DNA of 64,000 nt from NCBI GenBank assembly GCA_947846985.1, contig CANTUZ010000005.1:2356001-2420000 (forward strand), in the 5' to 3' direction. Below are positions 14,401 to 26,404 of the stretch, piece after piece. A model generated the notes under the pieces. It was not told the DNA's origin, ran no database searches, and saw nothing but the letters and a program-made list of their open reading frames with translations. Source of the DNA: Fratercula arctica (lineage: Eukaryota; Chordata; Aves; Charadriiformes; Alcidae). Within the stretch, counting starts at the first letter, position 1, and the number at the start of each line of letters is the position of its first letter. A program made the position numbers and the translations under genes.

Positions 14401-17400
14401 CGCAGCGTCCGTGGCCACTATGAGGGAGCAAGGACACACGTGTCCTTCCCATCAGTGCTTGGGGACCGCCGATGTCCCTGTGCGGGGCACAACCACAGCC
14501 TGAGCATCCTCACGGCTCCGCACTGCCGGCTCCGCAGGGCTGCCACTGCGCCTGCCCGCCACCGCCATGTCACTTCCCCAGCCCTGCAGGGTGAAATACC
14601 AGCAGCCTGGGGACACGGAGGTGTCCGTCCTCCTGTCCTCATGTCCTCATGTCCTCGAGCATCACCCGCTCGGAGATGAGCAGTGGGCAGAGGCTGGCTG
14701 CCACGTTGGGCTACCAAACTGCCCGGGGAAGGGTTAAGTGCTGCCGGTCGCAGGCAGCCTGGCCAGGACCGCTGCCTGCTCCTTGCCCGCAGGCGAGGGC
14801 TACTTTGTCCTCAATGCCGTGGTCACGCCTGGCCACTGCGGGACCTCCCGGGCTGGGCTCCCAGCCGAGCCGCCAGCGCTGGGGATGGGGCCGGGGGATG
14901 GGATGATGGGGCTCGTCTCGCCGCTGGACACCGGCCCATCAGATACAGTGGCTCCGGGGGCCAGCTGGGCTCCGTGCCGCTGCCCGGGGGGCTCCCATGC
15001 AAGGGTCCCCCCATTCCCGCTTGCCCCCCCCCGGCCCTGGGCACCCACGAGGGTTTCGGGAAAGCGGCTCTTGGGTGGCTTGTGGTCGCCCTTGACCTCA
15101 GCGGCTCTGCCCACAGCATGCCCGGGGAACAGCTCACCCGGCACCACGGCGGCTACGCTCCCGCCTCGGCTACTGGCCGGGAGGTCTGGCCAGCGCTGGG
15201 CGGGGGGGGTGGGTGGCCTGCGGGAGGGCAGGGGTCCCGCTGGCGTGACTCCGTGAGCATCCCACCACCACCCCTGTCGCCACGTGGCTGAGGGATGCCG
15301 GTGGCATCCCCGGTGGGTGCTGCCGCCCGCCGCAGCCCCTTGGCAGCGTGGGTGTCCCGGGGTGCACGGTCCCATGTCCCCGTCCGCCCCATGGCCCCCA
15401 GCTGAGCGGGTGACCCCGGGGCAGCCACGCCGTGAGCTGCTTACGTGGGCTGGGAGCATCCTGGCCAGGCTCCAGGGCCGGTTTTGAAACCCTCGGGTTC
15501 TTCCTCTCCGACGTCACCGGGATCCAGCTGTGCCGGGCCCCGCGCCTCCCTCCTCCCCGCCGGGCCACTGCCGCCGCCATTGTCTGTCCCGGTGCCCAGA
15601 CATTTTCCGCCCGGCGCCAAGTGGCTGGGAGCGGGGTGGGCGAGGGACAGCGGGTGCTCCGCGGGGCAGCCGGCACGGCTGGGCCACTGCCACCGCTGGG
15701 ACGTGGCTACCATCGCTGCTGTGCCACCCGTGCTGTGCCGTGGCCATGTCTGTGCCACCGCTGTGCCATGGCCACTGCTGTGCCATCTGTGCTGTGCCAT
15801 AGCCATGTGTGTGCCACTGCCACCGCTGTGCCATGGCCACCATCACTGCTGTGCCATCCATGTTATGCCATGGCCACCATCACTGCTGTGCCATCCATGC
15901 TATGCCATGGCCATGTCTGTGTCGCCGCTGTGCCACGGTCACCGTCACTGCTGTGCCATGGCCACTGCTGCGCCATAGCCACCACTGTGCCACCATCACT
16001 GCTGTGCCATGGTCATGGCTGTGCCACTGCTGTGCCATGGCCACCGCCATGCCACCCGCACTGCTGTGCCATGGCCATGTCTGTGTCACTGCCATCACTG
16101 TGCCACCATCACTGCTGTGACATGGCCATGTCTGTGCCATCACTGTGCCATGGCCACTGCAATGCCACCCGCGTTGCTGTGCCATGGCCATGTGGCCATG
16201 TCTGTGTCACTGCCACCACTGTGCTGTGGCCACTCCTGTGCCATGGCCATGCCTGTGCCACCGCTGTGCCGTGGACACCATTGTGCCACCCGCACTGCTG
16301 TGCCATGGCCATATCTGTGCCACTGCCACCACTGTGCCATGGCCATGTCTGTGTCGCTGCCACCGCTGTGCCGTGGCCACCATCACTGCTGTGCCACCCG
16401 CACTGCTGTGCCATGGCCATGTCTGTGTCACTGCCACCTCTGTGCCATGGCCACTGCTGTGCCACGGCCATGCCTCTGCCACCGCTGTGCCGTGGACACC
16501 ATTGTGCCACCACCATGGCCGTGCATCCCACCATCTCCTGCCCATCAGCCACCCACCTCCCTGTGCCCTTCCTCCCTCCTCCTCCTCACCATGCCCCGGC
16601 CACCTGCCCGGGCGCTGCCGGTGGCTCTGTCCCTGTCCCGTCCCTGCCACCCGTGGCCCCCCCCCAGCCCAGCTGCCCCCGGGCTGTGTTTGCTTTGGCG
16701 GCCTCCGGGCCAGTGCTGGTGTAAATCCCGCTCTGGAAACTGGAGCCGGCAGCGGGCGAGGGTCCGGCCAGCCCAGCAGTGCCGGGGCTCTGCCAAAGCA
16801 AACACCCGGGGGTGGGTGGGTGACTCACCGCCACGGCGTGTGTGTCCCCCCCCCTCACCGCCCCCCCCTGTCCCACGCACGCAAGGCAGGCCAGCGGCAC
16901 ACTCCACGCGCCGGGGCCCGGCCACGGGCAAGCGGCTGCACGTGCCCACCGCCGGGCATGGCTGCGTGTCGGGGCAACCGCCCAGGGCTGGCGAAAGCCC
17001 ACGGGGTGGGGTGGGGGGGGTGGGCCTGCGCTGGCACGTGCCGTGTGTCACAGGTGGGCACGGGGTGGCACACGCCCAGGCGGTGCGTCACACGCGTGTG
17101 CTGCATCGTACGCATGCACGGCATGTCACACACACGCTGTGTCACGCACGCACGGTATGTCGCACACTTACACGGTGTGTCACGCATGCACGGTGTGTCA
17201 CGCATGCACAGTGTGTCACACAGTGTGTCACGCATGCACAGTGTGTTGCACACTTATGCGGTTTGTCACGCATGCACAGTGTGTCACATCGTGTGTCACG
17301 CATGCACAGTGTGTTGCACACTTACACGGTGTGTCACGCATGCACGGTGTGTCACATCGTGTGTCACGCATGCATGGTGTGTCACGCATGCACGGTGTGT

Positions 17401-20400
17401 CACATGGTGTGTCACGCATGCACGGTGTGTCACGCATGCACGGTGTGTCACACAGTGTGTCACGCATGCAGTGTGTCGCACACTTACGTGGTGTGTCACG
17501 CATGTGTGGTGTGTCATGCATGCACCGTGTGTCACACACACGGTGTGTCATGCACGTATGGTGTGTCACACACGGTGTGTCACACACTTATACGGTGTGT
17601 CACGCATGCACAGTGTGTCACACACGGTAGGTCATGCATGCATGATGTGTCACACACTTACATGGTGTGTCACGCATGCACGGTGTGTCACACACCTTAG
17701 CGGTGTGTCACAGGTGTGTGCCACGTCATGCAAACGCATGGTGTGTCACACACACGGTGTGTCATGCGTGCACGGTGTGTCACACATGCACCATGTGTCG
17801 CACACACGGTGTGTCACGCATGTACGGTGTGTCGTGCATGGTGTGTCATGCATGCACAGTGTGTCGCACACACGGTGTGTCACACGCATGATGTCGCACA
17901 CTTACACGGTGTGTCCCACATGCGCGGTGTGTGTCCCACACGGTGTCCCACCCCTTTGCAGTGTGTCACTCCCCTGCGCAGGGTGCATGGACACACTTGC
18001 GTGGCGCATCCCACGGGCGCACGGCGTGTCACATGCCTGCGTGGTCCGTGACACTCCTGCGCGGTGTGCATGACGGACCTGCGCCGCGTGTTGCACACCC
18101 ACAGGGGTGTCCCACCCCCCCACGCCGCTGTATCCCGGTGTCACCCGTGGCGGTGGCACGGGGCAGCCGGGTACCCGCTGCGGCGCACGGCCGGAGCTGG
18201 GATGTCCCCAAGGACCCTCGTGCGTCACCGGCGCTTGGCTGCTCCCGGGTTTCCAAGCTTCCCAGCGGCGGGTGACGGGGAACGGTGACGTGCGAGGGCA
18301 CCGTGGGCTGCCACCGGTGACGAGCCATGCCGGCGGTGGGTCCTCCCGCCGGAGGAGCTGCCGGGAAGCCCAGCTCCGGCCTTGCTGAGAGATGCCAGTT
18401 GGCTGGGAGCATCCTGGCCGCCGCCCGTGACCTTTGCACAACCGCCGGCTAACGAAGCCGGAGCTCGTTAGGCCGCCTTGACGTCAAGGGCGATGACGGG
18501 GACCCGGCCAGCGGTTTCCGGCAGCTTCGGCAAAGGTCACCCCACGCCCCAGCCACCCCTGGGGGTCCCTGTCTCAGCCCCCCACCCCGTTCCCTATGGC
18601 TGGGGGGGTCCGGTAGCCCCGTGGGATGCCCAGCCCACCGCGGCATTGATGGTGGGTGAGTCGCCGTGCCCAAATATAACCCGGCCGTGCCGTCCCGGCG
18701 GGAGCCCCGCGAGCCGCGCTCGCTCCAGACCATATAAAGGATTGTTGCTGCAGCCGGCGGGAGGGAGCGCGACGCGGGGAGCCCGGCCTCGGCGGCGCTG
18801 GCGGGGTCACTGCGGCAAAGCTGGGGGTCTCCGGTGCACCGGCCGTGCCGGCGGCATCGCTCTGGGCTCCCAGCACTGCCCCGGCCGTGCCAAGGCGTCA
18901 GCTGGCCGGTGCCGGGGGATGCTGAGCTGCCCGGTGTTGGGGAGGGGGGGCACTGAGCTGCCCTGTGCCTTGAGGGATGCTGAGCTCCCCTGTGCCAGGG
19001 GATGCTGAGCTGCTCTGTGCCGGGGGATGCTGAGCTCCCCTGTGCCGGGGGATGCTGAGCTCCTCTGTGCCAGGGGATGCTGAGCTGCTCTGTGCCAGGG
19101 GATGATGCTGAGCCACGCTGTGCCAGGGGGGATGCTGAGCTCCTCTGTGCCAGGGAAGGTGCTGAGCTGCCCTGTGCCCATGAAGATGCTCAGCTGCCCA
19201 GTGCCAGGGGGGGACACTGAGCTGCCCTGTGCCAAGGGATGCTGAGCTGCCCAGTGCCAGGGAAGGTGCTGAGCTGCTCGGTGCCCACAGGGATGCTGAG
19301 CTGCCCAGTGCCTTCAGGGATGCTGAGCTGCCCCATACCGGGGGGGATGCTGAGCTCCTCTGTGCCAGGGAAGGTGCTGAGCTGCCCTGTGCCCATGAAG
19401 ATGCTCAGCTGCCCAGTGCCGGGGGGGGACGCTGAGCTGCCCTGTGCCAGGGGATGCTGAGCTGCCCAGTGCCAAGGGGTGCTGAGCTCTCCAGTGCCAG
19501 GGAAGGTGCTGAGCTGCCCGGTGCCAAGGGGTGCTGAGCTCCCCAGTGCCAGGGAAGGTGCTGAGCTGCCCGGTGCCAAGGGGGGGGACACACTGAGCTG
19601 CTCGGTGCCCACAGGGACGCTGAGCTGCCCACTGCCAGGGGATGCTGAGCTGCCCCGTGCCCATGAAGATGCTCAGCTGCTCTGTGCCGGGGGGGGGGAT
19701 GCTGAGCTGCCTGGTGCCGGTGGGGGGCACTGAGGTACCCTGTGCCTTCAGGGATGCTGAGGTGCTCTGTGCCAGGGGATGCTGAGCTCCCCAGTGCCAA
19801 GGGGGGGGACACTGAGCTGCACGGTGCCCACAGGGACACTGAGCTGGCCACTGCCAGGGGATGCTGAGCTGCCCTGTGCCCATGAAAATGCTGAGCTGCT
19901 CTGTGCTGGGGGGGGCACTGAGCTACCCTGTGCCTTCGGGGATGCTGAGCAGCTCTGTGCCAAGGGAGGGGGGGACACTGAGCTGCTCGGTGCTCACAGG
20001 GATGCTGAGCTGGCCACTGCCTTCGGGGATGCTGAGCTGCCCGGTGCCGGGGGATGCTGAGCTCCCCAGTGCCAAGGGAGGGGACACTGAGCTGCTCGGT
20101 GCCCACGGGGACACTGAGCTGGCCACTGCCAGGGGATGCTGAGCTGCCCGGTGCCCGCAGGGATGCTGATCCGCCTTGTGACAGGGAAGGTGCTGAGCTG
20201 CCCAGTGCCTTCGGGGATGCTGAGCTGCCCTGTGCCAGGGGGGATGCTGAGCTCCTCTGTGCCAGGGAAGGTGCTGAGCTGCCTGGTGCTGGGGGAAGTT
20301 GAGCTGCCCAGTGCCAGGGGATGATGCTGAACTGCTCTGTGATGGGGCGGGGGGGGTGGGGGGTGGGGGGAACACTGACCTGCCCTGTGCCAGGGAAGGT

Positions 20401-23400
20401 GCTGAGCTGCCCCGTGCCCATGAGGATGCTGAGCTGCTCGGTGCCGGGGGACACACTGAGCTGCCCAGTGCCAAGGGATGCTGAGCCGCTCTGTGCTGGG
20501 CTTGGGGGGGGGGGAGGGATGCTGAGCTGCCCAGTGATGAAGGGGGGGACACTGAGCTGCCCTGTGCCCACAAGGATGCTGAGCTGCCCTGTGCCGGGGG
20601 GGGGACACTGAGCTGCCCTGTGCCCACAAGGATGCTGAGCTGCCCTGTGCCGGGGGGGGGACACTGAGCTGCCCTGTGCCCACAAGGATGCTGAGCTGCC
20701 CTGTGCCGGGGGGGGGACACTGAGCTGCCCTGTGCCCACAAGGATGCTGAGCTGCCCTGTGCCGGGGGGGGACACTGAGCTGCCCTGTGCCCACAAGGAT
20801 GCTGAGCTGCCCCATGCCCGTGGGGATGCTGAGCTGCCCTGTGCTGGGGGCAGGGGGGGTGATGCCAAGCTACCCTGTGCCCACAAGGATGCTGAGCCAC
20901 CTTGTGCCAGGGAAGGTGCTGAGCTGCCCCGTTGCAGGGGCGGCTGCCCCATGACCCCACGACGCACAGCCCTCCCGTGCCTCAGTTTCCCCACTTGCAG
21001 GTGGATGCCCCCCACCGGGTGTCACGGTGGCTCCGGCCCCAAAGGACAGAGCAGCCCACCATGCCGGGGAGGCGACAGGGGGGGGACACATCCTACCCAC
21101 AGCCGCCATCACCCTGCCACCCCATGCCCAGGGGTGGCAGGAGGTGCTCCCCCCCCTCCCCCCCCCCCAAAATTTTGTGTCCCCCCCTTCCTAAGGCCTT
21201 GTGTCCCTTGTGTCCCCACAGGAGACTCTTGGGGGATCTTCACCTTCCTGTGCGCCGCGCTCTGCAACCTGCCGGCGCTGCCCGCCCTGAACTGCAGCGA
21301 GGAGCTGGGCGCCGGCCAGTCCATCCAGAAAACCTACGACCTGACCCGCTACCTGGAGCACCAGCTCCGCACCCTCGCCGGCACCTACGTGAGTAGGGGG
21401 TCACCCACGCTGACACCCCCCCCCTCCTTCCCAAACCCCAACCCTGCCCCATGGCACCCCATGGGGTCCCCCGCTGTCCATCCTCCCCCTGCCCGGCTCC
21501 CACGGGAGATGCTGCGGGAAGCGCCTGGCACCGTGTTCTCCCCCCGCCCCAACGCCAGGGCACCGGGCATGGCGTGGGGCTGGGGGGGGGGGGGGGCAAA
21601 GTGGGGCAGTGCCAGGGGGACATCCGCGTGGGGAAGGGGAGGGAGGGGTCACCCCCGTTGTCACCAGCTGGGGACACCCTGCCCGGGGGAGCAGTGAGGG
21701 TGGGGGGGGGGGGAGGGATTGCGCTGGCATGGCTGCACACGCGTGTGCCTGCACATACGTGTGCGTTAGTGTGTCTGCATGTGTGTGCCTGTACATATGT
21801 GTGTGTGTAACAGTGTGCCTGCACATACATGTGCCTGTACATACGTGTGTGTGTAACGGTGTGCCTGTACATACATGTGCCTGCACATACGTGTGTGTGT
21901 AACGGTGTGCCTGCACATATGTGTGTGTGTAACGGTGTGCCTGCACATACATGTGCCTGCACATATGTGTGTGTGTAACGGTGTGCCTGCACATACATGT
22001 GCCTGTACATACGTGTGTGTGTAACGGTGTGCCTGTACATACATGTGCCTGTACATACGTGTGTGTGTAACGGTGTGCCTGTACATACATGTGCCTGTAC
22101 ATACGTGTGTGTGTAACGGTGTGCCTGTACATACATGTGCCTGTACATACGTGTGTGTGTAACGGTGTGCCTGCACATACATGTGCCTGTACATACGTGT
22201 GTGTGTAACGGTGTGCCTGCACATACATGTGCCTGTACATACGTGTGTGTGTAACGGTGTGCCTGCACATATGTGTGTGTAACGGTGTGCCTGTACATAC
22301 GTGTGCCTGTACATACGTGTGTGTGTAACGGTGTGCCTGTACATACGTGTGCCTGTACATACGTGTGTGTGTAACGGTGTGCCTGTACATATGTGTGTGT
22401 GTAACGGTGTGCCTGTACATACATATCCCTGCACATACATGTGCATTAGTGTGTCTGCATGTGTGTCCCTGTACATACGTGTGTGTGTAACGGTGTGCCT
22501 GCACATACATGTGCCTTCACATATATGTGTGTGTAACGGTGTGCCTGTACATACATATCTCTGCACATACGTGTGCGTTAGTGTGTCTGCATGCGTGTGC
22601 CTGCACATACATGTGAGTGCAACGGTGTGCCTGCACATACATGTCCCTGCACATACGTGCATGTGGATTGACATGCCTGCACATACATGTGTGTGCAGTG
22701 GTGTGCCTGCATGTACGTGTGCATTAGTGTGTCTGCATACATATCCCTGCACAGACGTGTGTGTGGATTGATGTACCTGTACATACATGTCCCTGCACAT
22801 ACATGTGTGTGCATTTGCGTGCCTGCACATGCATTCCTGCACGTACGTATGCGTCGGCGTGCCTGCACATGCATGCCTGCACACACATGTACATCAGTGT
22901 GCCTGCATGTACGTGTGTATCAGTGTGCCTGCACATGCATGTACATCGCTGTGCCTGCACATACGTGTGCATTGGCATGCCTGCACATACGTGTGCGTCG
23001 GTGTGCCTGCACATACATGTGCATTGGCGTGCCTGCACATGCATTCCTGCACATACATGTACATCGCTGTGCCTGCACATACATGTGCATCACTGGGCCT
23101 GCACGTACATGTACATCTGTGTGCCTGCACATGTGATCCTGCACATACGTGTGCATTGGTGTCCCTGCGCATACGTGTGCGTCAGTGTCCCTGCGCATAC
23201 GTGTGCGTCAGTGTCCCTGCACATACGTGTGCGTCGGTGTCCCTGCACATACGTGTGCGTCAGTGTCCCTGTGCATACGTGTGCGTCGGTGTCCCTGCAC
23301 ATACGTGTGCATCGGTGTCCCTGTGCATACGTGTGCGTTGGTGTCCCTGCACATACGTGTGCATCGGTGTCCCTGCGCATACCTGTGCGGCGCTGTGCCT

Positions 23401-25399
23401 GCACATACACACCTGTGTGTACATCGCCGTTCCCGCACACACGTGCGCATCCGCACCCACACCCCTCCCCCCCCTCCCATTGCCGTGTCTCCCGCACACG
23501 CGTGTGCCGCAGCACGCCCCGCCGCCGTGCTTGCACCCGCTGCCACCCGCCCTCCCCGGGGGCTGCATGTCCCCCCTGCCCTGCCCGGCTGCGCCCGTGC
23601 CGGGGGCCAAGGAAATGTCTCATCGGCAGCAGGGGCGCGGGCAGCCGCCTCTCCCTGCCTCCCGGACACGCGTGTGCCGGCACCGCCGCCCCACGCCGGG
23701 GTTGCCCAGCTCTGCCCTGACGTGCCCCCGCTGCCGCCGGCTCAGCCTCCGTGGTGCCGGGCCGGGGGAGGGGATGCCAAGAAGCGGTGCCGTGGGGCTG
23801 GGTGCAGGGACAGGGAGCAGGGGGGGGGGACCGGGGGGGGGTTCACCCCACCCATGGGTGTCTGTAGGTCTGCTGGCTGCGGCTGTGGGCACCCTGAGTG
23901 GGGTATGATGGGGAGAGGGACGTGGGAGGGAGATGGAGAGGCCTGGGACACGGTGGGCATGTCCCCCGGGGGGACATGGGACCTGGGGCATGGTGGGTAC
24001 GTCCACCTGGGGGACTTGCAGACCTGGGACACAGTGGGCATGTCCACCTGGAGGACATGGGACCTGGGGCATGGAGACCTGGGACATGGTGGATACATCC
24101 ACCTGGGGGACATGGAGACCTGGAGCATGGAGACCTGGGACATGGTGAATACGTCCACCTGGGGGACCTGGGACCTGGGTCATGGAGACCTGGGACACGG
24201 TGGGCATGTCCACCTGGAGGACATGGGACCTGGGGCATGGAGACCTGGGACATGGTGGATACATCCACCTGGGGGACATGGAGACCTGGGGCATGGAGAC
24301 CTGGGACACGGTGGGCATGTCCACCCGAGGGACATGGAGACCTGGGACATGGTGGGTATGTCCACCTGGGGGACATGGAGACCTGGGACATGGTGGATAC
24401 ATCCACCTGGGGGACATGGAGACCTGGGGCATGGAAACCTGGGAGATGATGTGCACGTCCGCCTTGGGGACATGGGACCTGGGGCATGGAGACCTGGGAC
24501 ATGGTGAATACATCCACCTGGGGGACCTGGGACCTGGGTCATGGAGATCTGGGACATGGTGGGTATGTCCACCTGGGGGACATGGAACCAGGGACATGGT
24601 GGGCACGTTCACCCGAGGGACATGGAGATCTGGGACATGGTGGGTACATCCACCTGGGGCACATGGAACCTAGGACATGGTGGGCACGTCCACCTGGGGG
24701 ACATGGGGTGTGGGCAGGGGGACATGGAGGCTGGGGTCATGGTGGGCATGAGGACATGGAGACCTGGGATGATGGGGACATGGAGACTGGGGACATGATG
24801 GGCATGGGGACTTGGGACATGGCAGGCGGCATGCCAGGGCGACCGGGCACATGGGGGGTCAATCCCTCCCCCGCGACCCCATCCTCAATGTCCCCCCTCC
24901 CTTGCAGCTGAACTACCTGGGTCCCCCCTTCAATGAGCCCGACTTCAACCCCCCGCGGCTGGCGCGCGCCGAACGGGTGCCCAGCGCCACGGTGGACTTG
25001 GACCTGTGGCGAGGCCTGACGGATAACGCCCGCTTGGCGGCCAACTACCGGGCCTACAGCCGCCTCCTCTGCTACCTGCGGGCGCTGGACGGGCAGGCGG
25101 GCACCGCCGAGCTGCGCCACCGCCTGGGGCACTTCTGCTCCAGCCTCCAAGGGTTGGTGCTCAGCATCGCCGGCGTCATGTCCTCCTTGGGTTACCCCCT
25201 GCCCGCCGGTCCCGCCGGCCCCCCGGCGTCCCCCGGCACCCCCGTGGCACCCAACGACTTCCTCAAGAAGATGGATGATTTCTGGTTGCTGAAGGAGCTG
25301 CAGACCTGGCTGTGGCGCTCGGCCAAGGACTTCAACCGCCTCAAGAAGAAGGTGCCACCCGCCGTGGTGACGCTGCGCCTGGAGGCGAGGGGCTTCTGA
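11449..25399 (+). CDS. CLCF1: CLCF1, cardiotrophin-like cytokine factor 1
   Basis: Exons 11449-11476, 21222-21388 and 24908-25399 give 228 aa (human 225). Exon 1 is only 28 bases and ends TCTCAG/GTAAGA, a near-perfect donor whose phase joins exon 2 exactly, giving MLNVAGELSG-DSWGIF. A hydrophobic signal core (IFTFLCAALCNLPALPAL) follows. The mature part shows the IL-6-family four-helix cytokine: QSIQKTYDLTRYLEHQLR (helix A), LNYLGPPFNEPDFNPPRL, AHFC/GHFCSSLQGL (helix C) and FLKKMDDFWLLKELQTWLWR (helix D). CLCF1 is secreted with CRLF1 and signals through CNTFR, LIFR and gp130. Introns are 9.7 and 3.5 kb and are mostly tandem repeat. Exons 2 and 3 are certain. Exon 1 rests on splice phase and the match to the short first exon of the family, about 0.7 sure. 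Confidence 0.93.
11477..13600 (+). other. CLCF1 intron 1, unique proximal part
   Basis: Mixed AT-rich (11520-11730, T runs) then GC-rich single-copy sequence. No coding exon, RNA gene or mobile element was recognised. Open frames here are GC-bias artefacts. Confidence 0.5.
13611..13706. repeat. Perfect 46-bp inverted repeat with 4-base loop (hairpin)
   Basis: Left arm 13611-13656 and right arm 13661-13706 are exact reverse complements over all 46 bases, separated by TTCA (13657-13660). The arms begin GGCCACGCACGCAGCC. It lies in CLCF1 intron 1, in non-repetitive GC-rich sequence just before the GGGAT satellite. Transcribed RNA would form a 46-bp perfect stem. It may be a real fold-back element or an assembly or cloning fold-back artefact. 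Confidence 0.97.
13765..14395. repeat. GGGAT/GAGAT/ATATG pentanucleotide-based satellite
   Basis: About 630 bases of degenerate 5-mers on the theme GGGAT, with GAGAT and ATATG variants (TGGGATGGGATGAGATATGG and similar). The strand is strongly purine-biased. It is in CLCF1 intron 1, directly after the hairpin. The several-hundred-codon minus-strand open frames across it are repeat artefacts. Confidence 0.95.
14396..15695 (+). other. CLCF1 intron 1, unique block
   Basis: Single-copy GC-rich sequence between two arrays. A good acceptor (CTTGCCCGCAG, near 14792) precedes a short open frame (EGYFVLNAVVTPGHCG), but there is no matching donor or homology I recognise, so no exon is called. Confidence 0.4.
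15700..16525. repeat. Minisatellite, unit around TGTGCCATGGCCATGTCTG
   Basis: Degenerate array of CTGTGCCATGGCCA(C/T) modules of 15-30 bases, roughly 40 modules, in CLCF1 intron 1. Both strands are open for hundreds of codons because the modules lack stops. Confidence 0.93.
17075..18100. repeat. GTGTGTCACGCATGCACG minisatellite (alternating purine-pyrimidine)
   Basis: About 1 kb of a short unit such as CACGGTGTGTCACGCATG with CACACA spacers. Most steps alternate purine and pyrimidine (GTGTGT, CGCATGCACG), a composition prone to left-handed Z-DNA under negative supercoiling. Intron 1 of CLCF1. Confidence 0.93.
18430..18870 (+). promoter_or_regulatory. Promoter-like single-copy island in CLCF1 intron 1
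   Basis: Between two arrays is about 440 bp of unique sequence with a palindromic full CRE (TTGACGTCAA, 18478-18487), an A/T core near 18675 (CCAAATATAACC) and a TATA box (CATATAAAGG, TATAAA at 18733-18738) followed by GC-rich sequence. The arrangement resembles an inducible promoter that could give CLCF1 an alternative first exon, but no linked exon with an ATG was found. Confidence 0.35.
18895..20935. repeat. GGATGCTGAGCTGCCCTGTGCC minisatellite
   Basis: About 2 kb, unit near 25-40 bases: GATGCTGAGCTGCCC(T/A)GTGCC followed by GGGGGG or CACAAG/CAGGGA spacers. Later copies (20550-20800) form a more regular unit of about 60 bases. Intron 1 of CLCF1, ending about 280 bp before exon 2. Confidence 0.95.
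21725..23480. repeat. GTGTGCCTGCACATACATGTG minisatellite
   Basis: About 1.75 kb in CLCF1 intron 2. The first half has a regular unit of about 45 bases containing GTGTGTGTAACGGTGTGCCT and two CATACATGTG/CATACGTGTG modules. The second half is a shorter unit of about 27 bases (CCCTGCACATACGTGTGCGT). It is alternating purine-pyrimidine and Z-DNA-prone, like the 17075-18100 array. Confidence 0.95.
23890..24800. repeat. GACCTGGGACATGGTGGGTA minisatellite
   Basis: About 0.9 kb in CLCF1 intron 2, unit around 40-60 bases built from GACCTGGGACATGGTGG and TCCACCTGGGGGACATGG. It ends about 100 bp before the exon 3 acceptor. Confidence 0.94.
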
Positions 25400-25489
25400 G
25401 CCCCCTCCCGATGTGTCCCCCCCCCACCAACCCACCACGGGATGGGGCTCCTCGCCCCAACAGGCCACCGGGTGTCCCCACCGTCACCA

Positions 25490-26285
25490 CGCTGTGCCTT
25501 GCGGGACGGGGTTCCTGACGCAAAGTGCCACCAGAGCCACCCATATCCCTTCTCCATCACCACACTGTGCCTTGTGGGGTGGGTCTCCTGATCCCAAAGT
25601 GCCACCAGAGCCACCCATGTCACCTCTCCATCACCAGTGTGCCTTAAGGGACTGGGCTCCTGACCCCAAAGTGCCACCAAAGCCACCCATATCCCCTCTC
25701 CATCAGCACACTGTGCCTTGTGGGATGGGGTTCCTGATCCCAAAGTGCCACCAAAGGCACCCATGTTCACTTTCCATCACCAATGTCCCTTGAGAAATGG
25801 GGCTCCTCACCCCAAGTGCCACCAAAGCCACCCCACATCCTCATCGTCACCTCCTTGTGCCTTGAGAGATGGGGCTCCTGAACCCAAAGTGCCACCAAAG
25901 CCACCCCACAGCTCCACCATCACCACACTGTGCCTTAAGGGATGGGGCTCCTGACCCCAAAGTGCCACCAAAGCCACCTCACATCCCCTCTGTCACCACG
26001 CTGTGCCTTAAGGGATGGGGTCCTGAACCCCAGTGCCACCAAAGCCACCCGTGTCCCCCCCCTCCATCACCAGTGTCCCTTGAGAAATGGTGCTCCTGAC
26101 CCCAAGTGCCACCAAAGCCATCCCCCCTCCATCACCAGTGTCCCTTGAGAAATGGTGCTCCTGACCCTAAAGTGCCACCAAACCCACCTCGCATCCTCTC
26201 TGTCACCGCGCCATGCCTTAAGGGACGGGGCTCCTGACTCCAAAGTGCCACCAAAGCCACCGATGTCCCCACCCGCTGTGCCTTG
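25490..26285 (+). repeat. Minisatellite inside the CLCF1 3' UTR
   Basis: About eleven copies of a roughly 70-base unit containing CTGTGCCTTGAGGGATGGGG, CTCCTGACCCCAAAGTGCCACC and AAAGCCACCCA. It starts about 90 bases after the CLCF1 stop and lies before the polyadenylation signal, so it should be in the mature mRNA. Confidence 0.93.
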
Positions 26286-26404
26286 GGGGGGGGGTGGTTG
26301 GTGCCACCACGGTGTCCCCACCTCCATGCGGTGCCCCCCCACCCAGGCTGTCCCCATTGTCCCCACACCCATGGGGCCGGGGAGGGGGGGACCAAGCTCC
26401 TCCC

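Noticed and set aside
13477..14452. Repetitive Ser/His/Pro open frame
   Set aside because: GGGAT pentanucleotide satellite; five-base units give cyclic peptides in all frames.
14792..14906. Possible CLCF1 internal exon (EGYFVLNAVVTPGHCG)
   Set aside because: Acceptor is good but no suitable donor in phase, and exons 1-2 already join correctly.
15432..18073. Cysteine/histidine-rich long frames resembling metal-binding repeats
   Set aside because: The regular Cys-His spacing is produced by TGTGCC/CACGCATGC repeat units, not zinc fingers; frames switch freely and no splice context exists.
17075..18100. CRISPR-like regular repeat
   Set aside because: Short units without unique spacers in a eukaryotic intron; a minisatellite.
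19405..21015. 536-codon minus-strand open frame
   Set aside because: Pure translation of the GATGCTGAGCTGCCC array in CLCF1 intron 1; composition is a repeated low-complexity peptide.
21240..22884. Minus-strand frames with regular histidine/cysteine peptides
   Set aside because: They translate the CATACATGTGCCTG minisatellite and overlap CLCF1 exon 2 on the opposite strand.
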